From Marchantia polymorpha subsp. ruderalis (lineage: Eukaryota; Streptophyta; Marchantiopsida; Marchantiales; Marchantiaceae), in NCBI GenBank assembly GCA_037833965.1, contig AP031355.1:24515501-24579500 (forward strand): a DNA stretch of 64,000 nucleotides, given 5' to 3'. This document shows positions 1-11,700 of this stretch, piece after piece. The position numbers and the translations under genes were made by a program. The notes below the pieces were generated by a model. That model was not told where the DNA came from. It saw nothing but the letters and a program-made list of their open reading frames with translations, and searched no databases. Position 1 is the stretch's first letter, and each line of letters opens with the position of its first letter.

Positions 1-9
1 CCCGTATCG

Positions 10-2310
10 ATGTCTTCAATCCACAAAAAGATGGCTTGGTCTTGGACTTCCATTTGCGTGATAGATCTCATACTCACCATCTTGAATACTATGACTGTCA
101 GCAGCGCGAAGTCTCCGACCCACAGAGTAGGAGGCATAGTGGGTTTTGATCACCGTTCTCTGGTGATCGATGGCCATCGTCGTTTCCTCATATCAGGGTC
201 CATTCACTATCCTCGCAGCACGCCAGAAATGTGGCCCGGTTTAATCAGGCTCGCCAAGGAAGGAGGTTTAGATGTCATCGACACTTACGTGTTCTGGAAC
301 GGCCACGAACCACGGCCAGGTGAATATAACTTTGCAGGGAGGTACGATGTGGTCCGCTTTCTGGAGACTGTGCAGACCGAAGGCCTCCTCGTAAACCTGC
401 GAATCGGACCCTACGTTTGTGCAGAGTGGAATTTCGGGGGCTTCCCAGAGTGGCTGACAGACATTCCTGGAATCGAGCTGAGAACAGACAACGAGCCGTT
501 CAAGAAAGAAATGGAGAAATGGACCACTCACCTGGTGAGATATCTCAAGGACCACAAGCTCTTCTACTCTCAGGGAGGTCCCATAATTATGAGCCAGATC
601 GAGAATGAATATGGTCACGTCTCGGCTTCATATGGCGAAGCAGGCAAAAAATACTCCTCGTGGGCAGCTAACATGGCCGAGAACCTACGCACTTCAGTTC
701 CATGGATCATGTGCCAGCAGAAGGACGCTCCAGCCCACATCATCAACACCTGCAACAGCTTCTACTGCGACGAGTTCACTCCCAATTCTCCAAACAAGCC
801 CAAGATGTGGACCGAGAACTACCCAGGCTGGCTGCACTACTGGGGCCAGACTCTGCAATCTCGCCCAGTGCAAGACCTGGCCTTTGCGGTGGCTCGCTTC
901 TTTCAATTTGGTGGCAGCTACATGAACTACTACATGTACCACGGAGGCACCAACTTCGATCGCACTGCTGCCAGAATGGTCACCACCAGCTACGACTACA
1001 CTGCTCCCATCGATGAATACGGCCAGGCCAGACAGCCCATGTGGGAGCACCTGAAGAACCTCCATTCGGCCATCAAAATGTGCGCCCCGGCTCTGGCAGC
1101 TGTCAGTGGAGAGCCCCTGGTGTGGAGGTCTCAGAATAACGTGCAGATCCATGTCTTCCAGACCCAACACAGTCAGGTTCGAGAGTTCCAAAACTCCCAA
1201 GCACCGACCGGGGTCTGTGCAGCATTCTTGGCCAACGTTGGGCTGACTGATGCCCTGGTGTCGTTCAAAGGGAGGCAGTACCAACTCCCGGCATGGTCTG
1301 TAAGTATTCTGCCTGACTGCAAAACTGTTGCTTTCAACACCATGCACGTGCCCGATGTGAGTTCTGCCAAGGAGATTGTGACAGTGAAGCCAGCAGCAGC
1401 ACACCGAAACTGGAACTTCTTCGCAGACGCGGTTGGACCTTGGAATTTGCACACAGTCGTCACATCCAAGTCTGCCTACGAGCAATTCAGACTGACGAAG
1501 GACAAAACAGACTACCTCTGGTACAGGGTCCGCTTCATTGCCCCACAGAATGAGCTGCCGCATTGGCTGGTGGTAGAAAAGGCCGAGCCAGACCTGATGC
1601 ACGTCTTTCTGAATGGCAAGCATCTGGGGCACGCAATTTCCAACAGCAGTGGGTTTTTCCAACCGCTGACTTTGCGCCAGGGCCACAACACCATCGACAT
1701 TTTGTCGGTGACTTCTGGGCGGCCATCATCCGGCCCGTATCTGGAGCAGCAGCATGGAGGAATCAAAGGCTCTGTGACATTGCATGGACCCAAGTCCAAG
1801 GTTACGGACCTGGCTGACATGGAGTGGGTGCATCAGGTGGGCTTGAAGGGAGAGACTTTGCACCTGGAAGCTGTGCAAAAGTCTCAATCTCGAGCATGGT
1901 CGGCTCATACGATTTATCCGCCCAAGTATCATCCTCTCGTGTGGTACAAGACCGTGCAGGATGCTCCGAGAGGTGAAGCTCCGGTTATGCTTGATCTGGG
2001 AAGCATGGGGAAGGGGGCTGCTTGGGTCAATGGGCACCATATTGGCAGGTATTGGTCTGAGATACGCAATCCCAGTGGGGGATGTGATAAAACCTGCTCG
2101 GCCAGGGGCAAGTGGCATATGAACAAATGTGCACTCAACTGCGGCCTCCCTTCACAGCGCTTTTACCATGTTCCTCGGTCTTGGCTCAAGCGGAGAGGCA
2201 ATATTATTGTTTTGTTTGAAGAAATCGGTGGCGACCCTGACGGTGTGTCATTTGCTATCCAAATTCATCGTTCAGTTCATGCTCAGGACTCATCCAAGTC
2301 TCAGGACTGA
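10..2310 (+). CDS. Plant beta-galactosidase, glycoside hydrolase family 35
   Basis: Exo-acting beta-galactosidase expected to remove terminal galactose from cell-wall galactans, arabinogalactans or xyloglucan in the apoplast. The 766-residue frame has a hydrophobic signal-peptide-like stretch at about residues 11-32, then the GH35 barrel. The family signature GGPIIMSQIENEYG is present, with E200 as predicted acid/base; the predicted nucleophile is E269 in KMWTENYPGW. YHGGTNFDRTA is also typical. The C-terminal jelly-roll region ends with the conserved QRFYHVPRSWL and FEEIGGDP blocks. The protein stops soon after, so the C-terminal galactose-lectin domain of some plant paralogues is absent. 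The whole coding region is free of introns, unusual for plant GH35 genes, which normally have many. The first ATG is 9 bases from the window edge and the frame is open upstream, so the start could lie further left; a second Met at residue 8 is another option. Family certain; exact substrate unknown. Confidence 0.95.
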   Translation: MSSIHKKMAWSWTSICVIDLILTILNTMTVSSAKSPTHRVGGIVGFDHRSLVIDGHRRFLISGSIHYPRSTPEMWPGLIRLAKEGGLDVIDTYVFWNGHEPRPGEYNFAGRYDVVRFLETVQTEGLLVNLRIGPYVCAEWNFGGFPEWLTDIPGIELRTDNEPFKKEMEKWTTHLVRYLKDHKLFYSQGGPIIMSQIENEYGHVSASYGEAGKKYSSWAANMAENLRTSVPWIMCQQKDAPAHIINTCNSFYCDEFTPNSPNKPKMWTENYPGWLHYWGQTLQSRPVQDLAFAVARFFQFGGSYMNYYMYHGGTNFDRTAARMVTTSYDYTAPIDEYGQARQPMWEHLKNLHSAIKMCAPALAAVSGEPLVWRSQNNVQIHVFQTQHSQVREFQNSQAPTGVCAAFLANVGLTDALVSFKGRQYQLPAWSVSILPDCKTVAFNTMHVPDVSSAKEIVTVKPAAAHRNWNFFADAVGPWNLHTVVTSKSAYEQFRLTKDKTDYLWYRVRFIAPQNELPHWLVVEKAEPDLMHVFLNGKHLGHAISNSSGFFQPLTLRQGHNTIDILSVTSGRPSSGPYLEQQHGGIKGSVTLHGPKSKVTDLADMEWVHQVGLKGETLHLEAVQKSQSRAWSAHTIYPPKYHPLVWYKTVQDAPRGEAPVMLDLGSMGKGAAWVNGHHIGRYWSEIRNPSGGCDKTCSARGKWHMNKCALNCGLPSQRFYHVPRSWLKRRGNIIVLFEEIGGDPDGVSFAIQIHRSVHAQDSSKSQD

Positions 2311-3307
2311 CACTCTCTTCAGTCTCAAAGTCGGAAGAGACCATGCCAGAAACTCGCTCTTGCTAGAATAATTAGCAAGCTTTGTGAATGCGTTCTACTC
2401 TGATGATGGGAAGATTGAGAAGCCCTGCGCTGCCGAGTAGAGCTGAGTCTAGAGGAACTGAAGGACTTCGCAGCCTGACGTGGCAGACTGAGCAGGTATC
2501 TTCGTTCGAGAAGTTTGCGAAGCATTGTGATACTCGTTGTGCCGGGCATGCAATCTACTCTCTTTGATTGACGAAAGGTTCTGACAATGGTTACCGTTTG
2601 CACATAGCGTAATAGCGTTTACAGTCTGCACATAGTATGATGTGTGTAATAGATTATTGTGACAGTAGGGTTATTCACCTCGGCCTGGATGACATTCCGT
2701 CACTGTCGCTCACTTTCATGTTATCTCCACGAGTATCAACTGAGAATTACCGAGTACCATTCTTTCCACGAGCACAAACCGAAACCGCATCCCACTGAAG
2801 GGACCAAAGTATCACAAGTGAGATCCTAGACCCAAGATCCCTGCTGCTTTCGACATCTTCCCACCTGGTAAACGAAGTGCAGGTAAGGTTCCAGACATTC
2901 TTTATTGAGAAGAGCAGTTAGAACCCACTATAAATCCATGAAGTCCACATTCCGACGACATACTGATCCAGAGTTCAACAGGATTTTCAGAGCCAGAGTT
3001 TCCAGGGTCGAGTTTCGGGAACCGCTTTGCTACATGCGCAGCATGTTACAAGAGATATACAAGGGAGGTTGAAAACCATGACGACCCCGCAACATGCGAG
3101 AAGAGACCAAGGCGAAACGAAACGCCGGGGTTTCTGCGGAGTGTCACGAAATCTGCCACATTGTAAAGATTTCAACAGAATGTTCCTACGTAGGGGGTCT
3201 AAATATCGAAACGACTTTTCAAATGCACAGTTGAAGACTCCGTTTGTGCGGCAGAACGGTGAAAATTGGCACTGCAAAAAACCTCCGTATGAGATATGCG
3301 CATATGT
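2311..3307. other. 3' flank of the beta-galactosidase, no gene seen
   Basis: Presumed 3' UTR and intergenic DNA. Short frames on both strands show no recognisable domain. I see no adenine tail or target-site duplication that would directly mark the upstream intronless gene as a recent retrocopy. Confidence 0.5.
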
Positions 3308-3425
3308 GAAACGGAGACAAATAAGTCGACAAAAGTCCTTGACCTAAGTGCTGAATCCGTTGTTTGGAAACGGAGACAAATAAGTCGACAAAAGTCCTTG
3401 ACCAAAGTGCTGAATCCATTGTTTG
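3308..3425. repeat. Two-copy 59-bp tandem repeat
   Basis: The unit beginning GAAACGGAGACAAATAAGTC occurs at 3308-3366 and again at 3367-3425. The copies differ at only a few positions (for example CCTAAG versus CCAAAG, and CCGTTG versus CCATTG). Short frames crossing it simply repeat the same peptide and are not credible genes. Confidence 0.9.
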
Positions 3426-4093
3426 GAAAAGAGTCCCGGTCTAACTAGAATGGACTTTTAGAGACGATGTTCATGAAGGTTCTTTTCTAGTCCAGGCTTC
3501 ACAGTCATCCCCTTTAGTTGGCTTTCTTCCACCCTTGTTGGCTAGTTACCGAGGAGCTGCACTGTTCCTGCCAGAACAGGACCTTCATTCCATACTTCAT
3601 GATAATAAAAAGCTGAAGTCTGGAAATTTCAATGTTCAGATTCAAAGCTTACTGCCCATGTAATGCACTATTATACCATGGAAGTCAACTGGGTCCCAAG
3701 GCAATATGCACAATAAAGCAACCTACACTTTCCATCCTCCGAAACAAAAACCTTGTACAATCGAATGAATCATACGAGAATAGACGTTCAATAAAGGGAA
3801 GCCATCACAGTACATTAATCGCCTCTAGTTCCTAATCTCATACGATAGTTGACCATATTCCGTATTGAAATCCGATTCTCGCTGGTCAATCAGGGAAAAA
3901 TTTCAATATAACCTACAGGGTAGAAAATTCTCTTTGATGCTCCTCTTGAAGCAACCAAAAATCTAATTCAGAAAAATATGTGGGTTGGTTAAGTCATGCG
4001 AAAACTGAGCCGAGAACAGGTGCACGTCCGTCTGCTTGAGGCTTCGTCAAATCAATATTTTTGGATTCGTAAAAACTGCTCGCAGCACATGCA
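3426..4093. other. Intergenic between two convergent genes
   Basis: Separates the 3' ends of the beta-galactosidase (+) and the resolvase gene (-); probably holds both transcript ends. No domain or structured RNA recognised. Confidence 0.5.
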
Positions 4094-6255
4094 TTACAAC
4101 TCAACCACATTTGGAGTGATCTCCTGAGGTGGAAGGTGAGTGAGAGCCATGCCTTTACCGAACGCTGCTATAAGAAGGGCCTCAGCTCTACCTGCACAAA
4201 TGAAACAAAACTCTTCATGAACATCTGTATGTTACAACCAGAAATTACAACTCATAAAAAGCATGGATATTGAAGGTTCCACACGAGATCTTTTTTACCA
4301 TGATCTTTTTTCCTCTTCAGTCTTAAAGATAGATCGGGAAATATATATGACGCCAAAGCTCGACTATCATCCTGTAGGAATCAACAAGCAAAATAAGTGA
4401 CGACAACGATTTCACGGAACCACTGCACATAAAACCTTCTGCGTATGGACACTACTCAAATTTAAGTCTCTACTCTAGAGGACTATCCGATAGCTCAACA
4501 AAACCCTGGCTTGTAAGACTTCATTCTCACTATCAGCCTGGACAAATGTGTGAGAGTAATACCTTCGTAAAGTCCTTGCCACAAATTTTCATGGCAGTTT
4601 TCCATACTCTTGCTTGTACCGGAATGACCTTAAATCCTGCAGCTGCCAATATTCCTAACCAGACACCATATCCATAGCCTGTAATGTACCATCCCTACAG
4701 CCGTTGTAAAACTTCATGTTAGGAGAATTGAGTCCTTTGAAGCAACATCTGAACGCACCAAAACAGTAAGTCCATACTCGTCACTGCAATGAGAGAAAGA
4801 CTTCTGTTTGTGTTCTGACCATTGTTCAAGGATAGTCGGTATGGTTGGAGGTAGGAGCACCTGTTTGCCGTCCTTCGGGAATGGCATTGCTTGTTCCACG
4901 TAAGCTATGCTGCCTACAAAACAACAAGAGTAAGAGGAGATCGATGTGATCATAGGGAATGCCTTGTGATATCCGAGACACAAATGGCATATAGGTGGAA
5001 AAAAGATTAAATACTAATGCAAGTCCTTTCAATTCAACTGCCAAAAGAAAATTAAAATATGGAAACAATTGGTTTGGTAGAGAAAAATGGATCGCAACTA
5101 ATAGTTCTTTTCAAAAACTGAAGCAGCCACACACACCGGAAACCAAAATTAGTGTCGACAATATAATGACAAGACAAGCCACTGAAGTTTAGTCTTACAA
5201 GAAAGAAATCTTTGGTCTCGAGTCCTCATAAAGAAGTATAGCATGTCATTAACAAGAATCATGAACTCGAGCACAGTCCCATAAATATTCATCACCTCGT
5301 ATCCAGGCACGATCGAACCTAGAATTGCAGTTGTCAGGCAATGGCTCTTGAGAATGTGCCAGGGGAATGTACCTTCAGGTGCTTGCAGCTCTCTCACGAG
5401 GTTTGCAATAGATTGATAATCATGCCGCCTTCGCGATTTCTTGTTGACCGTCACTGTTACAAATGGGACGTCAATCACCTAAGCACAGTCAACGAAATAG
5501 CAGTCAAGAATCATATGAAAATCATGTGAAACAGGAGAACCATCTGACATGTGACTTCCATCTGCTGGTTCAAAACTCACCCACATTCCTGAGATAAGAA
5601 ATTGCCCGTATAAAATCCGAGCACTATACCTCAGCGGTAATAACGTTGTCTTCTGTCCTCAGAACTGCAATTGCACCTGACAAATCTGGATCAATGCCCA
5701 CGCAAAGAGATCTCAGGGCAACGGGTACATGGTCAGAAATGCTGATTGTACCGGTCATTGCCGCCAGCTCTTGAGCAATTCTATCGTCTGCCGGTTGCAA
5801 AACTTCGTCATCGCTGCCTGATGGCAATTGATGGGCCGTGCTCTCCTCAGCGGGCTCGGTGAGCTGCAGATCACCTCTTTCATCTTCAACAGCAATGCTG
5901 CTACCTGCCTTCAGTAAGAACAGTATAACAATTAATTGCTGCGACTTACTTGCTGCCCAGGGATAAGACCAGACCGAGGAAGTGAAGATTTAGTTCTCGG
6001 AAGGACAAGGACAATGTGCAAGGTATTTGAACTCATCACCTGCAGAGGTTTCTTTCTCCTCTGCTTCTTTTGTGGTGCTTCGGAGACTGCAACCGAGTCA
6101 CGTGAAAGGCACTCAACTCTGAGGTTCCTGACTCTGTGCCAACAGGGTGTGCCCACCCTCGCTCCTCCGGAAATGAAGGAACTGGGCCTGGAAAGCGGGA
6201 ACTGAGTGTTCCACCCACTGATGCACACCTGACTCGGAACAATTCTGACTGCCAT
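4094..6255 (-). CDS. MOC1: Plastid Holliday-junction resolvase, MOC1 family, 7 exons
   Basis: Predicted RuvC-fold endonuclease that resolves Holliday junctions in chloroplast nucleoids so plastid DNA can segregate. Minus-strand exons read as 6255-6040, 5908-5630, 5478-5373, 4913-4861, 4694-4563, 4371-4299 and 4191-4094. All introns have GT-AG ends and junction phases agree, giving 318 residues. Exon 1 encodes a basic, serine/arginine-rich transit-peptide-like N terminus; I chose the ATG at 6255 for its good context, though an in-frame ATG at 6294 also exists. Diagnostic blocks: VGIDPDLSGA (D145), VNKKSRRRHD, AYVEQAMPFPKDGKQG (E207), GYGYGVWLGILAAAGF, DDSRALAS and LKRKKDHGRAEALLIAAFG (D285). 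D145, E207 and D285 fit the acidic catalytic residues known for plant MOC1. The single-exon frames in this interval are fragments of this gene. No damage seen. Confidence 0.93.
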
Positions 6256-7120
6256 CCTTGTCAAGCACGCTCGAAACCAAATTCGATATAACATAATAGT
6301 CCGGCGATCAGCACATAATTCCTGACCTCATAACAGTGCAATGATCGCAGGTCCCTGAACGAGTTCAAGCCTCCGGACTTTCGTGCAAAACCCTGGACTG
6401 ATCAATTTTAGGGTTTAGTACGATGTAGTTGTGGCACTTCCAAGTCTCGACATCTTTGAAGAGATGTGCTTTGATGCAGGTGCTTTGTTCCATGACCCGC
6501 AGGCATACTTCCCGCTAGCATTGGTCCGAGTCTTCGTAAGTCGATTCCCCGTCATTGAAGTAGAGCTCTACGACTGAGAGATAAGAGGCAGCTTTCTTAC
6601 ATTCCAAATCGTCCCTCCCTTACGAGAACTTCTGAAGATGAGCAAGGGTTTTGAGTTCAGCATCCAAACTTTCGCTGCTGGCCAAGATCGTCAATGATGT
6701 TGGTTCCAATTTCGATCCATTGCATTTGTACACGAATCACACACGGGCCATGGAACCTCGTCGATGTTCAAGGGTGATGTTAATTGGATCGGGAACTGGT
6801 GACGGTCAGAGTTAGAGCTAATTCGTATAAATTGAGTAATGAGACTGTGATTTTTTTAAGGAAGCGGTTAATTATCACTCACTTAACGCTAATTACCGCT
6901 CACTCTACTCCACTTTCTTCTCTGATTTGTGCAAGCAGGGTTATAATGTCCTCGGATGAGTAGCTATCAGGGTAGGGTTTTGTGGTCGACCAGAGAATCG
7001 CGTATACTAGGGTGAGAGGTAGCCGTGAGTGATAACTAGCCCTTCCTTTTTGAAACATTTCTCTAGGGACTTATCCCGTTATTGCATCAAGAAATTTCTC
7101 CTGATATCTGTATAGATAAT
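6256..7120. other. 5' flank of the resolvase gene
   Basis: Presumed promoter and 5' UTR of the minus-strand resolvase gene. No convincing TATA box or other element identified, and no gene recognised. Confidence 0.4.
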
Positions 7121-7890
7121 TAATTATAAAGATATATAGCTATTGTGCATTTGACTTACAATGACTAACGTTTCACTTCAAATCCATAGTGCGGCAGAAA
7201 TGTATACTTACTAGAGCCAACTTGAGTATAGACCATGGTGAGCTATGATGTTCATACCTGCCATGCATGTTGTTCGGTTTGAATATCTTTGATAGACTTG
7301 ATATATATATGGTTTGATATCACAAAAACTCCAATTCCCGACTAGATATAAAGCACCAAGTTGCATTGCATTTGTGTTGCAAGACCATGTATATTGAGTA
7401 CCACACTGTAGATAAAATAATGTGTTACTCTCTTCAAGTAATGTGCCTAAAATGAATATATGTTAGACATAAGAAATTAAGTTTTACTGAGGGTTTTTAT
7501 TACATAGAATGCAAGAAATAATAAAAAATTTACCCAAAAATGAAAATTCAAAGCGATCCGATTGACAATACATTTGTGGAATAAAGTGATAGCTGTTGGT
7601 TATCTAAGAGAATCATATTAAAGAAATGATAGTAAATTCAGGAGTCAACACGGTCAGTGAAACAGTAAAACACCAGTAAATAGAGACGTAACGTGGTTAA
7701 CGCTATGATTCCCTGGAAATCACAGCGCGTTTGTATTAACCTGTAAAGTGTTGGTAATACAGAATTTACTGAGGTTAAATATCCCTCACGAATTCCTCAC
7801 GAAACTTACCTAGGACCATTTAACAGGAGTTAACCCGAACAATAGTATGAGAATGTTTAGAAATTGATTTGCATTATAGATCTAAAACAT
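7121..7890. other. AT-rich intergenic DNA with an LTR-like stretch
   Basis: AT-rich. Around 7640-7840 a stretch contains pieces such as GTAACGTGGTTAACGC and AGGAGTTAACCC that loosely resemble the copia LTRs at 51.3 and 56.3 kb. It may be an old LTR remnant, but similarity is weak by eye. Confidence 0.3.
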
Positions 7891-8053
7891 ATGATATCTG
7901 AACCTTGTGGATTAACAGGAAAAGTACAACCTGTAGCTCCTGCTTGGGGTGCTGAAGGTTTTGATCCTTTTGTACCTGGAGGAATTGCTTCTCATCATAT
8001 TGATGCAGGTATTTTAGGAATATTAGCTGGTTTGTTTCATCATAGTGTTACTC
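7891..8053 (+). pseudogene. psbB: Chloroplast psbB (CP47) fragment in nuclear DNA
   Basis: Translation gives [20 protein letters not shown] followed by [20 protein letters not shown] and AGLFHHSV. This is the conserved lumenal-loop and transmembrane region of photosystem II CP47. The full protein is about 508 residues; only about 54 are present, so this is a nuclear plastid-DNA insertion (NUPT) or a fragment carried by a mobile element, not a gene. The AT-rich codons match plastid usage. Several residues differ from the near-invariant plastid protein, for example HHID where HHIA is normal and FHHSV where FHLSV is normal, which suggests some age. Similarity ends abruptly on both sides. Confidence 0.9.
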
Positions 8054-10140
8054 ATGTTACATAAACTGAATTCTAGTACATTGATAAAAAGTGAAATCGA
8101 TAAAAGCTCAATCTACTAAAATGATGAGTTTTCAAAATGTTTATGGAGTAGTCAAGCAGGTAATATTCCTGTAGTATCCAAATGATATGCCTTGTTAACT
8201 GTGAAGTATTGATAATTCATAGCATCTTTGGGAAAAATTACAATGTCATCAACTCCAATGTCTAAATGATGTAAGTTGGATACCAAAAGGAGGCGCATTA
8301 TCTAAAACTATTTATGTGCTTGAAAAATCATTTAGTATTTCACAAAATTAGGTCTTTGGATTGAACTGAAGATAATTTTCATGTATGATTTGAAAGTAAA
8401 AGCAACTTGAAGCATCATTTGGCAATAGATGATTGACACGATGAAAAATATTATAGATGGTGGAATAAACTTTTACAAGAGAAAATTTTATAACACTCGA
8501 ATTCAAGATCTAAAATAAATATATTGTTTTCTATCAGAAAGATTAAATTACTATCATACACAACTTTATATAAAAAAAGGGTAAACATAGACATTTGGCA
8601 TAACTATGTTTAATCATATAGGACTTGTTTGTATTTGATTTAAATAGATGAATATTATGAGAAAACTGATTAATGTTAAATTTACAACAAATATACCAAA
8701 TTTTTATTCATGTAGAAAACATAAATTTTGAATAATTTATATGAAAAATATTTCGACTGAGCATGGAAAAATTACGAATTTTAAAATTTATCATTTATTT
8801 GATAAATTATTAATGTCTGAGATAAATTATGTTCATTTTCAGATCAAATTTATCTAATTTTTTATGACTGAAAATCTGAATTATATACTTTTCAAAAAAG
8901 TTAATATATTCATGACATTATAAAACCTTTCATAGGTAAAATGCATGATTTGCATTAATATTATGTAAACGTAAAACCTAAGAATCGTTGACAAAGCATT
9001 CAGGCTAACAACCTACACGAGAGAAACAATCTTATAATGTACTTCATTCTCAAAGGCTACATTCACGGGGAAAACAGCATCGTGTTCTGTATGGTAATAC
9101 ACAGACCTTGAGATTATATACCTAGCTATAAATAGCTAAAATCTCAGGTTACTCCATGTTAACCTCAACATATTAAAATTACATTTGGTTTAATAATGAT
9201 TGCATCATAGATTTTATTTTTTCTTTATAATAAAGTAAAATGAATAACATGCGATAAACTATCACATACTCTAATCATCAAATCTAGCTTTGATCAAGAT
9301 TAATCAATGATTTTGTGACAAAACACCATGAATATGTTAAAAACCACAGAATCTTCATATGACAAACATGAAATGCATTCTTCAATCATAATTCTGCAAA
9401 TTTTTATTTGAAAAATTTAATAACGGTCCTCTAATTTCTTCAAAGTCTTTCAACAAAAAAATTTACATATAAGTATAGTGTATTTTATGAAATGAATTAA
9501 AGATATGTAGAATCAAAAAATAAAATTTAGTTTTAGGAATACATTTGAATAGATATTTTAGCTTTTGAATATTCAATATAATGTGTTTTTTATATTTAGT
9601 CTGCTTTGAATTTTTTTGAATTACATATATTTCCAACTAAATAATAAATAGTAGTAAAAAATAATTACATTATCTCAAAGTATTATACTAAGACTTGGAT
9701 CAATTACACATTAAAAAATGTAGGCTTTATATTAGAATATGAAAAAAATCATTTAATTGTGCCAATCAATCTCTCAAATTAGAAAATAAAATAATATTTA
9801 GTTACTTCATGTTTGCCGTGTTAAAGACATTTTATTCATTTCCAAGTCACCTTATTCTGCGATGTGCTACTAATTGAAATCATGTACATATCTTTGCAAC
9901 ACAATATTGTTGATGTTCACGTCAATAAAAGAAAGTCAATACTATGTTACCATATGATGGTTGAGATGTGGAAAATTATCTTATAACTTTCATCAAAATA
10001 TTAAAGTTTCAACATGCTGTGTAAATGAAATGGAGAAAGATTCACATGGTGGTGTAACATGAGGATAGGCATGTCCAAACAAGCCTAAATGCCAACATTT
10101 TTGTTAGTCAGTGTACTTGATTATGTGAAAACACGCCCTG
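8054..10140. other. AT-rich island, probably decayed mobile elements
   Basis: About 2 kb of very AT-rich sequence with no open coding frame. Composition resembles the copia-fossil islands at the right of the window, but I could not identify a specific domain here. Confidence 0.4.
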
Positions 10141-11700
10141 AAACACGTGTGTCCAAACCCTGATCTCTAGTCCACGATGAACTCTGCCTCCTGGAACTCG
10201 CAGCTTCATTTCCTCTCTTTTATACGACGTAGTACGATCCGATTATCTCATACAAATTATTTATTCATGTCACCGTCGATCATCAATTACTTGCTGAAGT
10301 TCATTCTTAACTTGCAGAAAATTAACAATGAGAACCTCCCGACAAATGTACAACACTGGGGTGATAGGTAACAAGGCAGGGAAGAGTCATCTGGGTTTGC
10401 TTGTACTAAAGTGTGCGTTGACACAAGATATTTCAACGCCAACGATCGGGTGCCACGGGTCTGGTTAAACATAGCTGGGGCTTCCCATCCTTTCGCTAAA
10501 TTACTGGGCGCCTCTTTTCGTTCTCGGTAACATATGATGTCCGCTCCTTCTCGGACAAAGGTGGGTCCCAACCTCCGGTCAGCTTAAGATTGAGTATCCA
10601 GAGAAAACGGTTGGGAAGGTTTGTCGGTCCTTATCATTCTCGTAACTGGAACAAATTTTTTTGTGAAAAAGTCTAAGGAGCTTGTTTAGGATATCGAGGC
10701 TTTGTCTGCTCGCTGGCCGTGCGTTTGGGAGGATCATAATTTTCTGCTCCTGCCTAAGGGACAATCGAACATAGAATCAGAGAAACTGTAATCATAGGAT
10801 GGTCATGGCTTTCAGAAGTTCCAGGAAGAAGGAATTCTCGGGAACTACAGACCAATATTGCTGATGTTATAGTATCGACATCTCTAAATTGGCACTTGAC
10901 TATTGTTTTATTACGAAAAGTTGATGCTAAACTTTTGGAGCATGGGCGAGCAAGTGAGCTCATGCAAATTTTGTGCATATGTTGCTGTTCGGCCGGCTTC
11001 CAGGCCTTTCATATGTAACTTATCTGGCTGCACGTTCTTTGGTGGAGAGGGGTCAATAGCGCACTTGTCTTTGGTACTTGCGTGAAAAATCCAAATTTTC
11101 AATGGCCAGTTTGAAGAACATCATGTTGTTGCAGGATAGTCAATGCCTCTTGAAAACAGTCAGGATTACATTAGAATAATTCTTCCATTCCCCTTCCATT
11201 CCAAGTCCGAAGATGTACACGTAGCAGTGAAGTGACTAGCTTCCGAATTCAGGTTGTACTTTTTCACTATAGGAGCATCTTTTTCCCCTTATATTTGTTT
11301 TATTTTAGATGTTGAAGTGTAGTGATTTAGTCCAGCAGCTTACCTTCATTTGTAAGAAAGCTTGTTAAACTAGCTCGTAGTAGAATACATTTACTTTTCA
11401 AAGACTTATTCACATGTAGCTATTTACGACGCAAGAAATGCCCGTATATCGGTTCATATTCATCACCATCTGGAGCTTACATTACATTTCTACCGATAAA
11501 GTACATCTAATTTCTTACTTGTGTGACTTATTGTGTATTTAATTATCTAAAGGTGCTCTTATTTTCATTTTGAAGTGGAGAATCAAGCATCTAGCCATTG
11601 TAGTGAAATACAACCGGTTGCTTTCTAAATTGTGCCTTGTCTTATATTTTGTGACACATACGTAATTGATGGAAACATTATATTCAATCCATGTTTTATG
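10141..11700. other. Island of moderate GC, nothing recognised
   Basis: More GC than its flanks. Short frames on both strands (for example 10287-10571 on the minus strand) match no family I know. A short NYRP-like reading near 10850 faintly recalls LINE reverse transcriptases but is too short to call. Confidence 0.3.

Noticed and set aside
694-1686. 330-residue minus-strand open frame across the beta-galactosidase
   Set aside because: It is antisense to a conserved enzyme, has no recognisable domain, and is explained by codon bias of the real gene.
5932-6294. 120-residue single-frame protein at the 5' end of the resolvase gene
   Set aside because: Its second half reads through a splice donor (CTGCAG/GTGATG) into intron 1; only the first part is exon 1.
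10830-10900. NYRP-like reading suggestive of a LINE reverse transcriptase
   Set aside because: Only about ten residues fit and no other reverse-transcriptase block follows; chance is likely.
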